Shown here: piece by piece, positions 8,415 to 16,206 of the stretch
Numbering within the stretch: the first letter of the stretch is position 1
How the letters are laid out: the number at the start of each line of letters is the position of its first letter
Assembly: GCA_023663285.1 (NCBI GenBank)
Contig: JAMPHT010000036.1
Span: 1 to 32,401, forward strand
From: Bacillota bacterium
GTDB taxonomy: Bacteria > Bacillota > Clostridia > Lachnospirales > Lachnospiraceae
DNA length: 32,401 nt
Direction: 5' to 3'
The notes under the pieces: generated by a model
Databases searched by the model: none
What the model was told of the DNA's origin: nothing
The model's input: only the letters and a program-made list of their open reading frames with translations
Program-made: the position numbers and the translations under genes

Positions 8415-10457
8415 ATGAGAAAACACGGAAAAATAAGGCGGGGCTTTTTTCTACTGGCTGTTGCCTGCCTGGTACTGCAGCTTCCCATGCAGGCGAGCGC
8501 AAACCAGGCCACATCCTACACCTATGCGGCGGATGAAAACGGTTACTGGGTGCGGACTCAGGACGCTTATCTGCCGGATAAGACGGTGACGGAGCTGGGG
8601 CTTTCCAGCCCGGAGGATCTGTTCATCGACGAGAACAATATGCTCTACATAGCGGACACGGGCAACCGGCGTATCCTGAAATATGACATTGCCAGGGGAG
8701 AAGTGGCGGCGGAGCTGACCAGCAGCGAGTTCACGGCCCCCAGAGGCGTCTATGTGACGGAGGAAGGGGATATTTATGTGGCGGACTCCGGCGCAAAGGC
8801 GGTTCTGATATTTGATAAGGAGTTTGAGCTGACAGGTAAGCTGGGAAGGCCCGATTCGCCGATCTTTGCAGATACCAATTACGAGCCAAAGCGCGTGGCG
8901 GTGGACGGCGGCGGGAATGTATACCTTATCGGAGAGGGCGTTTACAACGGTGTGATCCAGCTGGCAAAGACAGGGGAGTTTCTGGGGTACTTTGCGGTAA
9001 ACGACGCGGACCTGACCTTCTCCCAGAGACTGCAGCAGCTGCTGTTTACCAGGGCCCAGCTGGCGAACCTGGTAGACATCAATCCCACGGTATTCACCAA
9101 TGTATTCGTGGACAGAAGCGGGATCGTGTATACGGCTACCAGCGGCACCAACAGGAACGGTATGAAAAAGCACAGCACCAACGGCGGCAATATGTTCAAG
9201 TCCGACGTGTGGTCCTACGATAGTCTGACAGATCTGTATGTGGATGGCAGCGGGCTGATCTACACCTGCTCCTCAGAGGGGTATGTGAATATTTACTCCA
9301 AGAGCGGCGAGGAAATATTCAGCTTTGGCTCCTATGTCACTACCGTTGATATTTCGGGACTGTTTACCAGCCTGCCCTCCATTGCGGTGGATATGGACGG
9401 CAATATCTGGGCGGTGGACGGCAGCAAGGGCTATCTGCAGTCTTTCAAGCCTACGGAATACGCGCAGATGGTTTACGGCGCAATGGAGCTGTATGAGGAA
9501 GGCCGCTATGAGGAGGCCATGGAGCAGTGGAACCAGGTGCTGAAGCTGAACCAGATGTCCATTCTGGCCCATAACGGTGTGGGCAAGGCATATCTGCACG
9601 CGGAGGATTACGCGGCGTCTCTGGAGCATTTTGAGGTGGCCAACAATAAGGACTTTTATTCCCAGGCATACTGGGAGGTGCGCAACAAGTGGCTTCAAAG
9701 ATGGCTGGGCCCTATCCTGGGCGTTGTGATCGCTCTGCTTGTGATAAGAAAGCTGGTGCAGGTCATTGACCGGAAAAAGGGCGGACGCCTGGCGGCGGCA
9801 AAAAAGCGGACAAACGAGAAGGCGAAGAGTCTGCCGGTGCTCAAGGACCTTATCTATGCCCTGAAAACGCCCAGGCGCCCCATTGATCATTATTATGAGA
9901 TCCGTAAGTACAGGCAGGGATCCGTGGTGGCGGCCACGGTGATATATGCGCTGTTCTTCCTGGATTTCATGGCGTTTAAGACCCTGAAAGGATTTATCTA
10001 CCAGACCATGAAGGTGGAGGACATGGATATCGGTTCCATTGTGCTGGGCTTCTTCATTCTGCTGGGGCTGTTCATTATCTGCAATTACCTGGTGACCAGC
10101 ATCAACGACGGCGACGGAACCTTTAAGCAGATCTATATGATCCCGGCCTACGGATTGATGCCCGCCATGATCTCGCTGCTTATCGTGACCCTGGTTTCCT
10201 ATGTATTGACCTACAATGAGTCGTTCCTGCTGACCATCGTGCTTATCATCGGGATCACCTGGAGCGTGATCACCATATTCATGGGATTGCAGACGGTACA
10301 TGATTATACCTTTGGTGAGACGGTGAAAAGTATTGTCCTCACAGTGGTGTTTATGATTATCGTGGCGGTCATCGGAATCATTATCTCCATTATGTGGGAT
10401 AGCCTGTATTCCTTCCTCGCCGCAGTCGGAAAGGAGATGATCCAGAATGTCATATAA
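8415..10457 (+). CDS. NHL beta-propeller / TPR / Yip1-type membrane protein
   Basis: A signal peptide (residues 1-29, ending QASA) precedes a segment of NHL-type repeats (about 60-345) with recurring phrases such as FIDENNMLYIADTGNRRILKY, VYVTEEGDIYVADSG, and AVDMDGNIWAVDGSKGYL. Residues about 350-420 make TPR-like helices (AMELYEEGRYEEAMEQWNQV). One membrane helix follows (about 431-450), then a basic cytosolic stretch, then a Yip1-like domain with about five membrane segments (about 490-680). ATG at 8415 follows GGGAGG; GTG at 8412 is an alternative. The propeller and TPR are predicted outside, the Yip1 part in the membrane. It is flanked by permeases and a DUF5696 gene and overlaps the latter by 11 bases, so it likely serves the importers as a scaffold or sensor. 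The function is not established. Confidence 0.8.
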   Translation: MRKHGKIRRGFFLLAVACLVLQLPMQASANQATSYTYAADENGYWVRTQDAYLPDKTVTELGLSSPEDLFIDENNMLYIADTGNRRILKYDIARGEVAAELTSSEFTAPRGVYVTEEGDIYVADSGAKAVLIFDKEFELTGKLGRPDSPIFADTNYEPKRVAVDGGGNVYLIGEGVYNGVIQLAKTGEFLGYFAVNDADLTFSQRLQQLLFTRAQLANLVDINPTVFTNVFVDRSGIVYTATSGTNRNGMKKHSTNGGNMFKSDVWSYDSLTDLYVDGSGLIYTCSSEGYVNIYSKSGEEIFSFGSYVTTVDISGLFTSLPSIAVDMDGNIWAVDGSKGYLQSFKPTEYAQMVYGAMELYEEGRYEEAMEQWNQVLKLNQMSILAHNGVGKAYLHAEDYAASLEHFEVANNKDFYSQAYWEVRNKWLQRWLGPILGVVIALLVIRKLVQVIDRKKGGRLAAAKKRTNEKAKSLPVLKDLIYALKTPRRPIDHYYEIRKYRQGSVVAATVIYALFFLDFMAFKTLKGFIYQTMKVEDMDIGSIVLGFFILLGLFIICNYLVTSINDGDGTFKQIYMIPAYGLMPAMISLLIVTLVSYVLTYNESFLLTIVLIIGITWSVITIFMGLQTVHDYTFGETVKSIVLTVVFMIIVAVIGIIISIMWDSLYSFLAAVGKEMIQNVI

Positions 10458-12870
10458 GAAAGGAAAGAGAACGCTTCAAAGCCTGACCGCGCTTGCCCTT
10501 GCGTTAGGTCTCGGATCGACTTCCATCAGCGCTTTAGCTTATGTGCCCACCAACAGAGATACAAAGACAGCTCCCGAAAAGGCGGAATACACGCCGGAGG
10601 AGTACTCGGATTATGAGCTCCTCTCAGAGACGGGAACAGTGAAATATTACTGGCGGGAGGACCGGGACATTCTGGCTATCGTTGACAAGGAGACCGGCTT
10701 CTGTATCAAGACCGGTGCGGATCTGCCCTTTTCCGGCGCTGTCAAGGATGCGGTGAAGGATCTGGAGAAGGCGGGCGCGGGAGCAGAGGAGATCCTTGCG
10801 GCGGCGGAAAGCTACGCGGACGACCTGAACACCACCTATGTGGGGATCGCCAACTCTCTGATCACCATAGAGTACTATGAAAGCGACAAGATCAAATATC
10901 TGTCCTCCGCTTCCGAGGAGGACGTGGAATCTGTTCTTACCAGGGTGGAGGATGGAAAATACTGTCTGGATATCGACTTTACCGGGATCGATGTTCAAAT
11001 GAAGGTATATCTCATTCTGAAGGAGGACAGCATCGACTATTACATTCCCTGCGGCGAAATGGGCGGAACCGGCCTGAACAAGCTGGCAGCGGTGGACATT
11101 TCTCCCTTTCTGGGAGCCAGCGGCGGCCGGATGAATGTGATGGACCCGGATACCCTGGAGTGGGAGACGGTAGACAGCTACCGGGTCCCCGGTTATGTGC
11201 TGGTGCCGGATGGCAGCGGCAGCCTGATCCGGTTTGCGGACAATACCTCCACCTTCAATTCTTATGTGGGGGATGTGTACGGCAAGGACTATGCCACCGA
11301 GACTTATTATAACTTCTCTTATTACGACGACGTGCCTGTGAAGGATCCTGTGATGCCGGTGTTCGGCATTGCCCACGGCAGCGGTCAGATGGCCTTTGCA
11401 GCCTGGGCCAACCAGGGAGCGGAGTATATGGAGATCATCGTCAATCCCGACGGTACCAGAGGGACCACCTACACCTGGGCATATCCCCGCTTTGAGTTGA
11501 ACATCAACTATTACCAGCTGTATGACGAAAAGGGCAGCGGCTTCTTCAAGCAGATGGATGAGATCTATCAGTACGATATCGACATGACCTACGCTTTCCT
11601 GTTCGGAGACGGCAGCGACGGCACGCCTTCGGCGGATTACGTGGGTATGGCGAGAGTCTACAGGGAGTATCTGATCGCGGAGGGAGAGCTGACGCCCCTG
11701 GAAAATGTGACGGGAGATATTCCCATACGTCTGGATTTCATCATGGCGGACTCCAAGAGCGGCATTGTGGGCAATGACCAGGTGGAGGTGACCACCGTGG
11801 AGGACGTGGAGGAGATCCTGAACCAGGTGACGGCAGGCGGCATCACCAATGTGAACTCCGGCCTCATCGGCTGGCAGAAGAAGGGAGAAAGCCTTGCCAA
11901 GCCCTATAAAATGTCCTTTTCCGGCTCCATAGGAAGCAAGGCAGAGTTTAAAAAGCTGATCGAGAGCTTCGGGGAGCGGGGGATAGACATTTCCCTTTCC
12001 AGAGATGTGATCACCATCAATAAAAGCATGATGGGCTACTATAACACGGCGGTGAGATGTATCAGCAACTGGTACTTGAGCATCGACAAGGAGGCGATCC
12101 TGCCGGAGAATGTGCCCACCAGCCTGTTCAGCTATGCCACGCCGGTGAAGTCCGCCGGCTGGATCGGCACCCTGGCAGACAAGACGTCAGGCTTTTCGAC
12201 AAGTCTGACCCTGGCGGAGATGCCCCATGTGCTGACCTCCAACTGGAACAGGGACGGTGTGGTGACCAGCCTGACGGATGCGGTGGAGCTGTACCGGAAT
12301 ACCTTGAGCGGGATAAATCAGGAAATGCTGCTGAACCTGGAGAATCCACATATGTATCTCTGGAAATATACAGACAGGTATCTGCAGATCCCCGTAGGCA
12401 GTTCTCAGTATATTTTTGAGACGGATACGGTGCCCTTTCTGGAGATGGTGCTTCACGGGACCATGGAGCTGTACGCGCCCTATGCCAACTTCTCCTTCTA
12501 CACCCAGGACAGTATCCTGCGGATGATAGATTACAATATCTCACCCTCCTTTATCCTGTCAAAGGAGCCGTCCTACAAGCTGGCGGACACCTTTTCAGCC
12601 AACTTCTACTCCACGGAGTATTCTCTGTATGAGGAGCTGATCCGGCAGGTGTACGGGACCATCAACGAGGTGTTGAGCCAGGTACAGGGTTTTGAATGGA
12701 CATACAGATATGTGCCTGAGGACGGAGTGGTGATCAACACCTATGAAAAGGGCGGTGAGACCCGATATGTGATCGTCAACTATACAGAGAATGAAGTGAC
12801 TTATCAGGGAACTGCCGTTGCGCCGGAAAGCGCGGCGGTGGTGAGAAAAGGAGGTGTGAACGATGGCTGA
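10447..12870 (+). CDS. DUF5696-type exported protein
   Basis: An 807-residue protein with a signal peptide (residues 1-31, cleavage after SALA) and no other obvious membrane helix. The family signature, as I remember it, is YVLVPDGSGSLIRF (residues 250-263) followed by an aromatic-rich stretch with VMPVFGIAHGSGQMAFAAW. The second half has features of a barrel-like glycosidase-related fold (for example GLIGWQKKG, NLENPHMYLWKYTDRYLQIP), but I cannot point to catalytic residues. Start: AAAGGAGATGATCCAGA before ATG, overlapping the Yip1 gene. In Firmicutes such genes commonly sit beside sugar ABC permeases. I infer a glycan-handling partner on the outer face of the membrane, possibly an enzyme. 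Confidence 0.7.
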   Translation: MSYKKGKRTLQSLTALALALGLGSTSISALAYVPTNRDTKTAPEKAEYTPEEYSDYELLSETGTVKYYWREDRDILAIVDKETGFCIKTGADLPFSGAVKDAVKDLEKAGAGAEEILAAAESYADDLNTTYVGIANSLITIEYYESDKIKYLSSASEEDVESVLTRVEDGKYCLDIDFTGIDVQMKVYLILKEDSIDYYIPCGEMGGTGLNKLAAVDISPFLGASGGRMNVMDPDTLEWETVDSYRVPGYVLVPDGSGSLIRFADNTSTFNSYVGDVYGKDYATETYYNFSYYDDVPVKDPVMPVFGIAHGSGQMAFAAWANQGAEYMEIIVNPDGTRGTTYTWAYPRFELNINYYQLYDEKGSGFFKQMDEIYQYDIDMTYAFLFGDGSDGTPSADYVGMARVYREYLIAEGELTPLENVTGDIPIRLDFIMADSKSGIVGNDQVEVTTVEDVEEILNQVTAGGITNVNSGLIGWQKKGESLAKPYKMSFSGSIGSKAEFKKLIESFGERGIDISLSRDVITINKSMMGYYNTAVRCISNWYLSIDKEAILPENVPTSLFSYATPVKSAGWIGTLADKTSGFSTSLTLAEMPHVLTSNWNRDGVVTSLTDAVELYRNTLSGINQEMLLNLENPHMYLWKYTDRYLQIPVGSSQYIFETDTVPFLEMVLHGTMELYAPYANFSFYTQDSILRMIDYNISPSFILSKEPSYKLADTFSANFYSTEYSLYEELIRQVYGTINEVLSQVQGFEWTYRYVPEDGVVINTYEKGGETRYVIVNYTENEVTYQGTAVAPESAAVVRKGGVNDG

Positions 12871-13822
12871 AAAGACGGTGAAGAAAACAGCTTCGACAAA
12901 GGCAGTCAGGGAAAAGAAGCCCCGTAAAAGCGGGCGCACCAAAAGCTATGAGAAGCGTCAGAATCGCTTAGGCTACGGGTTCATGCTTCCCTGGATCATA
13001 GGGTTCGTGATTTTTACGCTGATTCCCTTTGTAGCCACCATTGTCTTAAGCTTTTGCAATGTGAGCACCAATGTCACGGGTTATGACATCTCCTTTGCAG
13101 GGTGGAGCAATTATTATACGGCTTTCTTCCGAAATACGGAGTTTGTTCCCGCGCTGCTGGCGTTTATCGCCATGGTGGTGCCTTATACCTTTGTGATCAT
13201 TATCGTGTCCTTCTTTCTGGCGTATCTGCTCAATAAGATACAGGTGGGGAAAGGGCTTATGAGGACCATTTATTTCCTGCCGGTCATCATTATGTCCGGC
13301 CCGGTCATGAGTCAGATCCTGGACCAGGCGGATGAGGCGGTACAGATGGCCCAGGGGACAGGCAGCGGATACGAGGGGGTCTTTATCCTGGAGATGATCC
13401 GCAGCTACTCCCCGCAGATCGCAAGGTTCATGGGGGATATATTTGACCAGCTGACTATGATCCTGTGGTTTACCGGCATCCCCATCGTGTTGTTTGTCAG
13501 CGGGCTGCAGCGTATCAACGCCTCGCTGTATGAGGCGGCAAAGATCGATATGGCCAATGAGTGGCAGATCCTCTGGAAGATCACCATACCCATGATCAAG
13601 CCCACGGCGCTGGTGGCTACCATCTTTACCATCGCCCAGCTGGGAACCTATGATACCAGCGCAATCTATTCGCTGATCAAGACGGCTACGGGCAATACCA
13701 ACGGAGGATTCGGGTTTGCAGCCACCTATTCCTGGATCTACTGTATCATTGTTCTGATCATCATCGGGCTGGGATGTCTGATATTTAAGGAGAGGCAGCC
13801 AAGGAGGCGTGACATATGGTAA
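12863..13822 (+). CDS. ABC sugar importer permease C (MalF type), second pair
   Basis: ATG at 12863 lies just inside the DUF5696 gene end and follows GGAGGTGTG. The 319-residue protein has a Lys/Arg-rich cytosolic tail of about 45 residues, then six membrane segments (first: YGFMLPWIIGFVIFTLIPFV), and the EAA loop EAAKIDMANEWQILWKITI. An extra loop near residues 150-180 (QADEAVQMAQGTGSGYEG) is a longer periplasmic-side segment than in permease A. It forms a second importer with the next gene. Which of the two binding proteins it pairs with cannot be told from sequence alone. Confidence 0.88.
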   Translation: MAEKTVKKTASTKAVREKKPRKSGRTKSYEKRQNRLGYGFMLPWIIGFVIFTLIPFVATIVLSFCNVSTNVTGYDISFAGWSNYYTAFFRNTEFVPALLAFIAMVVPYTFVIIIVSFFLAYLLNKIQVGKGLMRTIYFLPVIIMSGPVMSQILDQADEAVQMAQGTGSGYEGVFILEMIRSYSPQIARFMGDIFDQLTMILWFTGIPIVLFVSGLQRINASLYEAAKIDMANEWQILWKITIPMIKPTALVATIFTIAQLGTYDTSAIYSLIKTATGNTNGGFGFAATYSWIYCIIVLIIIGLGCLIFKERQPRRRDIW

Positions 13823-14760
13823 AAACGGCAAAAAATAAAAACAGGGTAAAGGTAAAGCGCGACTTTAAGTGGTGGCGTAACCGGATCGCGAAAATTGCTA
13901 TTTACTTTGTGTTGATCTGCGTGGGATTTGTGTATCTGGAGCCTATTTTTGAGATCATTGCGAAAACCTTTATGTCTGCGGAAGATATTATTGATCCTTC
14001 CGTCAACTGGCTGCCCAGGAGCCTTTCCTTAAACAATCTGAAGGTGGCGTCCAATGTGCTTAAGGTTGGTCCTACCCTGCGGAACACTATTCTCTGGTCG
14101 GGAGGCATGGCGGTGGCGCAGACCATTGTGTCCGCTCTTACGGGCTTTGCCCTGTCCAGATATGATTTTAAATTCAAGAGGTTCTGGTTCGTCATGATCG
14201 TGCTGGCATTTATCATTCCCACGCCGGTGACCATGGTTCCCAGGCTGATGATGTTCGTCACCGCCCAGGAGGCTACGGCGATCCAGCTCATCGGGACGGC
14301 TCTTCCACAGGCGTTGATGGCGTTGCTGGGACAGGGAGTGTACTCCACGGTGCTGATCCTGGTGTTCTACACCTCCTTTAACATGATTCCCAGAGTGCTG
14401 GACGAGGCGGCTCAGATCGACGGCGCATCCGCCATGAAGGTATTCTGGTTCATCGTGGTGAAGATGTCGGCCACCACTATGCTGGTGGTGTTCCTGTTCT
14501 CCTTTGTGTGGAACTGGAACGAGACCTATATCACAGGTACGTTGATGAGAAACAATATCGAGCTGCTGCCTGCAAAGCTGAATATGTTCAACAGTGAGTT
14601 TGACAGCCTGGTATCCGCCCAGGGCGGGGCGTTTAAGCTGAATGAGGCATATAAGATGGCGGCTACCCTGATCTCCATCTCGCCGCTGCTGATCCTGTAT
14701 GCTTTCGTGCAGAAGCAGTTCATTCAGGGCATTGAAAATACGGGAATCACAGGCGAATAG
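13816..14760 (+). CDS. ABC sugar importer permease D (MalG type), second pair
   Basis: ATG at 13816 overlaps the previous stop by 7 bases and follows AAGGAGGCG. The 314-residue protein has a basic tail (KTAKNKNRVKVKRDFKWWRNR), six membrane segments and the EAA loop EAAQIDGASAMKVFWFIVV. It closes the transport block. The next gene lies almost 300 bases away behind a hairpin-rich spacer. Overlapping starts and stops throughout 10447-14760 argue for one translated unit with the DUF5696 gene. Confidence 0.88.
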   Translation: MVKTAKNKNRVKVKRDFKWWRNRIAKIAIYFVLICVGFVYLEPIFEIIAKTFMSAEDIIDPSVNWLPRSLSLNNLKVASNVLKVGPTLRNTILWSGGMAVAQTIVSALTGFALSRYDFKFKRFWFVMIVLAFIIPTPVTMVPRLMMFVTAQEATAIQLIGTALPQALMALLGQGVYSTVLILVFYTSFNMIPRVLDEAAQIDGASAMKVFWFIVVKMSATTMLVVFLFSFVWNWNETYITGTLMRNNIELLPAKLNMFNSEFDSLVSAQGGAFKLNEAYKMAATLISISPLLILYAFVQKQFIQGIENTGITGE

Positions 14761-14965
14761 GGCGAGAAGAGTTTCTAATTGCCTTCGGCAATTTCCGCTC
14801 ACAACAAGGGTTGTTTCGCGGAGAAACTCTACGGTTCGCACAGCGAACCTTTCTCGCCCCGGAGAATGCCCAAGCGAACAAGTTCGCTTTAGTGCGGGCA
14901 TTCTCCATACAGATTTAAGATTCCGCAGAGCGGATTCTTCCAGCCTTGTGCAGGCATGACTGGAA
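14761..14965 (+). repeat. Hairpin-rich intergenic island 1
   Basis: Directly after the permease stop lie at least four stacked inverted repeats. (a) GGCGAGAA (14761) pairs with TTCTCGCC (14851-14858) and GAGTTTCT with AGAAACTC (14823-14830), enclosing three smaller hairpins: AATTGCC/GGCAATT (14777-14793), ACAAC/GTTGT inside CCGC/GCGG (14795-14821), and GGTTCGC/GCGAACC (14833-14849). (b) GGAGAATGCCC/GGGCATTCTCC (14861-14906) encloses AAGCGAAC/GTTCGCTT. (c) AAGATTCCGC/GCGGATTCTT (14917-14939, one mismatch). (d) TTCCAG/CTGGAA (14938-14965). No clean U-run follows, so this is more than one terminator. From 14966 to 15040 I see nothing. Confidence 0.75.
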
Positions 14966-15052
14966 GTTTGGCGGCGGCTTATTGATTGTTTGTGCTGCCA
15001 GACAAAGAATTTGTGCGGTATCAGCGGTATAGATGGCTTGAGAGGAGAGGGC

Positions 15053-16150
15053 ATGAGAAAGAGAAGGACGGGAATAGGGGCTTCAACGGTGGCAGTGCTG
15101 GCGCTGGCGGTCGTGCTTGCAGGCTGCGGCGCACCCGCAGGATCAGGGACGGAGAGTGGGCAGGCGTCCGGCGGGAGCGAGCAGAGCGGAGAAAGTGTTC
15201 AAAACGGCGAAGCAGCCCAGGGCGATGGGATCGCCCAGGGCGTTGGAACACAGGACCCGGAGGACGGAGCGGCCGGAGACGGTATAGAGAAGAACGAAAG
15301 CGGCTATCGTGTGGGCAGTTCACTGTCCGGCGCTTATGTCGATCCCAGTGAAAAGCCCCCGGAGAAAGAGCTGAAGGCGGTGGGCTTTGAGTATGACAGG
15401 GACAGCCTGACCTATGAGCTGGTCTGGTCCGACGAGTTTGACTATGAGGGGGAACCGGATCCGGAGAAGTGGAGCTATGAGACCGGTGCAGGCGGCTGGG
15501 GCAACCATGAGCTGCAGAATTACACCAAAGGCGATAATGTGACGGTGGCGGAGGGCGTGATGACCATTGAACTGCGGACAGAGGCGGACGGGCAGTATAC
15601 CTCCACCAGGCTGGTCAGCCGGAATAAGGGTGACTGGACCTACTGTAAGGTGGAAGCGTCCTTAAAGCTGCCGTCCGGGCTGGGCACCTGGCCCGCATTC
15701 TGGATGATGCCCACGGATTCCGTATACGGCGCCTGGCCAAAATCCGGTGAGATCGACATTATGGAGCACGTGGGCTACGATCAGGATGTGATCGTGGAGA
15801 CGGTACACACGGAAAAGTACCATGGAGGCCAGGGAAAGGGAAAGAGCTTTCCCACGGAGGGCGTCAGCGAGGAGTTCCATACCTATGGGGTGGAATGGCT
15901 GCCTGACAAAATGATCTTCAGCATCGACGGGGCGGAGAAGTTTACCTACGATCCCTTCAGCTACAGCGGCAGCCCTACCAGTGAGATCTGGCCCTTTGAC
16001 AGGGATTTTTACCTGATATTCAACCTTGCCTTCGGCGGGGACTGGGGCGGTGCAAGAGGAACGGACGATTCTTATTTTCCGGTGGAATATGAGGTGGATT
16101 ATGTGCGGGTATACCAGAGCCCGGAGATCGCAGCGCTGGCAGAAGAATAG
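15053..16150 (+). CDS. Exported GH16 endo-beta-1,3-glucanase (laminarinase-like) lipoprotein
   Basis: I take ATG at 15053, preceded by GAGGAGAGG, over an upstream TTG-type frame. The 365-residue product has a lipoprotein signal with lipobox LAGC (Cys25), a low-complexity Gly/Ser/Glu/Gln tether (about 26-95), and a GH16 domain (about 115-360). The catalytic motif GEIDIMEH carries nucleophile Glu233, Asp235 and acid/base Glu238. The extra Met in ExDxxE is the bulged form seen in laminarinase-type GH16 enzymes rather than lichenases. The domain opening VWSDEFDYEGEPDPEKW and closing VDYVRVYQS are typical. It is attached to the cell surface and would make oligosaccharides for the importers encoded upstream. 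Polymer specificity (beta-1,3 versus mixed-linkage) is inferred. Confidence 0.9.
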   Translation: MRKRRTGIGASTVAVLALAVVLAGCGAPAGSGTESGQASGGSEQSGESVQNGEAAQGDGIAQGVGTQDPEDGAAGDGIEKNESGYRVGSSLSGAYVDPSEKPPEKELKAVGFEYDRDSLTYELVWSDEFDYEGEPDPEKWSYETGAGGWGNHELQNYTKGDNVTVAEGVMTIELRTEADGQYTSTRLVSRNKGDWTYCKVEASLKLPSGLGTWPAFWMMPTDSVYGAWPKSGEIDIMEHVGYDQDVIVETVHTEKYHGGQGKGKSFPTEGVSEEFHTYGVEWLPDKMIFSIDGAEKFTYDPFSYSGSPTSEIWPFDRDFYLIFNLAFGGDWGGARGTDDSYFPVEYEVDYVRVYQSPEIAALAEE

Positions 16151-16167
16151 TAAGTGCGGAAAGTTTC

Positions 16168-16184
16168 GGCTCCTTTAAGGAGCC
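16168..16184 (+). repeat. Short hairpin between GH16 and phosphorylase genes
   Basis: GGCTCC pairs with GGAGCC across a TTTAA loop, 17 bases after the GH16 stop and before the AAGGAGGT ribosome site of the next gene. There is no following T-run, so it is more likely an RNA processing or stability element than a terminator. Confidence 0.5.
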
Positions 16185-16206
16185 ATGGGCATAAAAGGAG
16201 GTCAAG

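Noticed and set aside
14761-14965. Possible CRISPR array or REP cluster
   Set aside because: The inverted repeats differ in sequence and spacing, with no regular direct repeats or spacers.
14029-15054. 341-codon minus-strand open frame across the permease end and island 1
   Set aside because: It reads through a permease gene and palindromic DNA; Gln/His/Arg-rich with no start signal.
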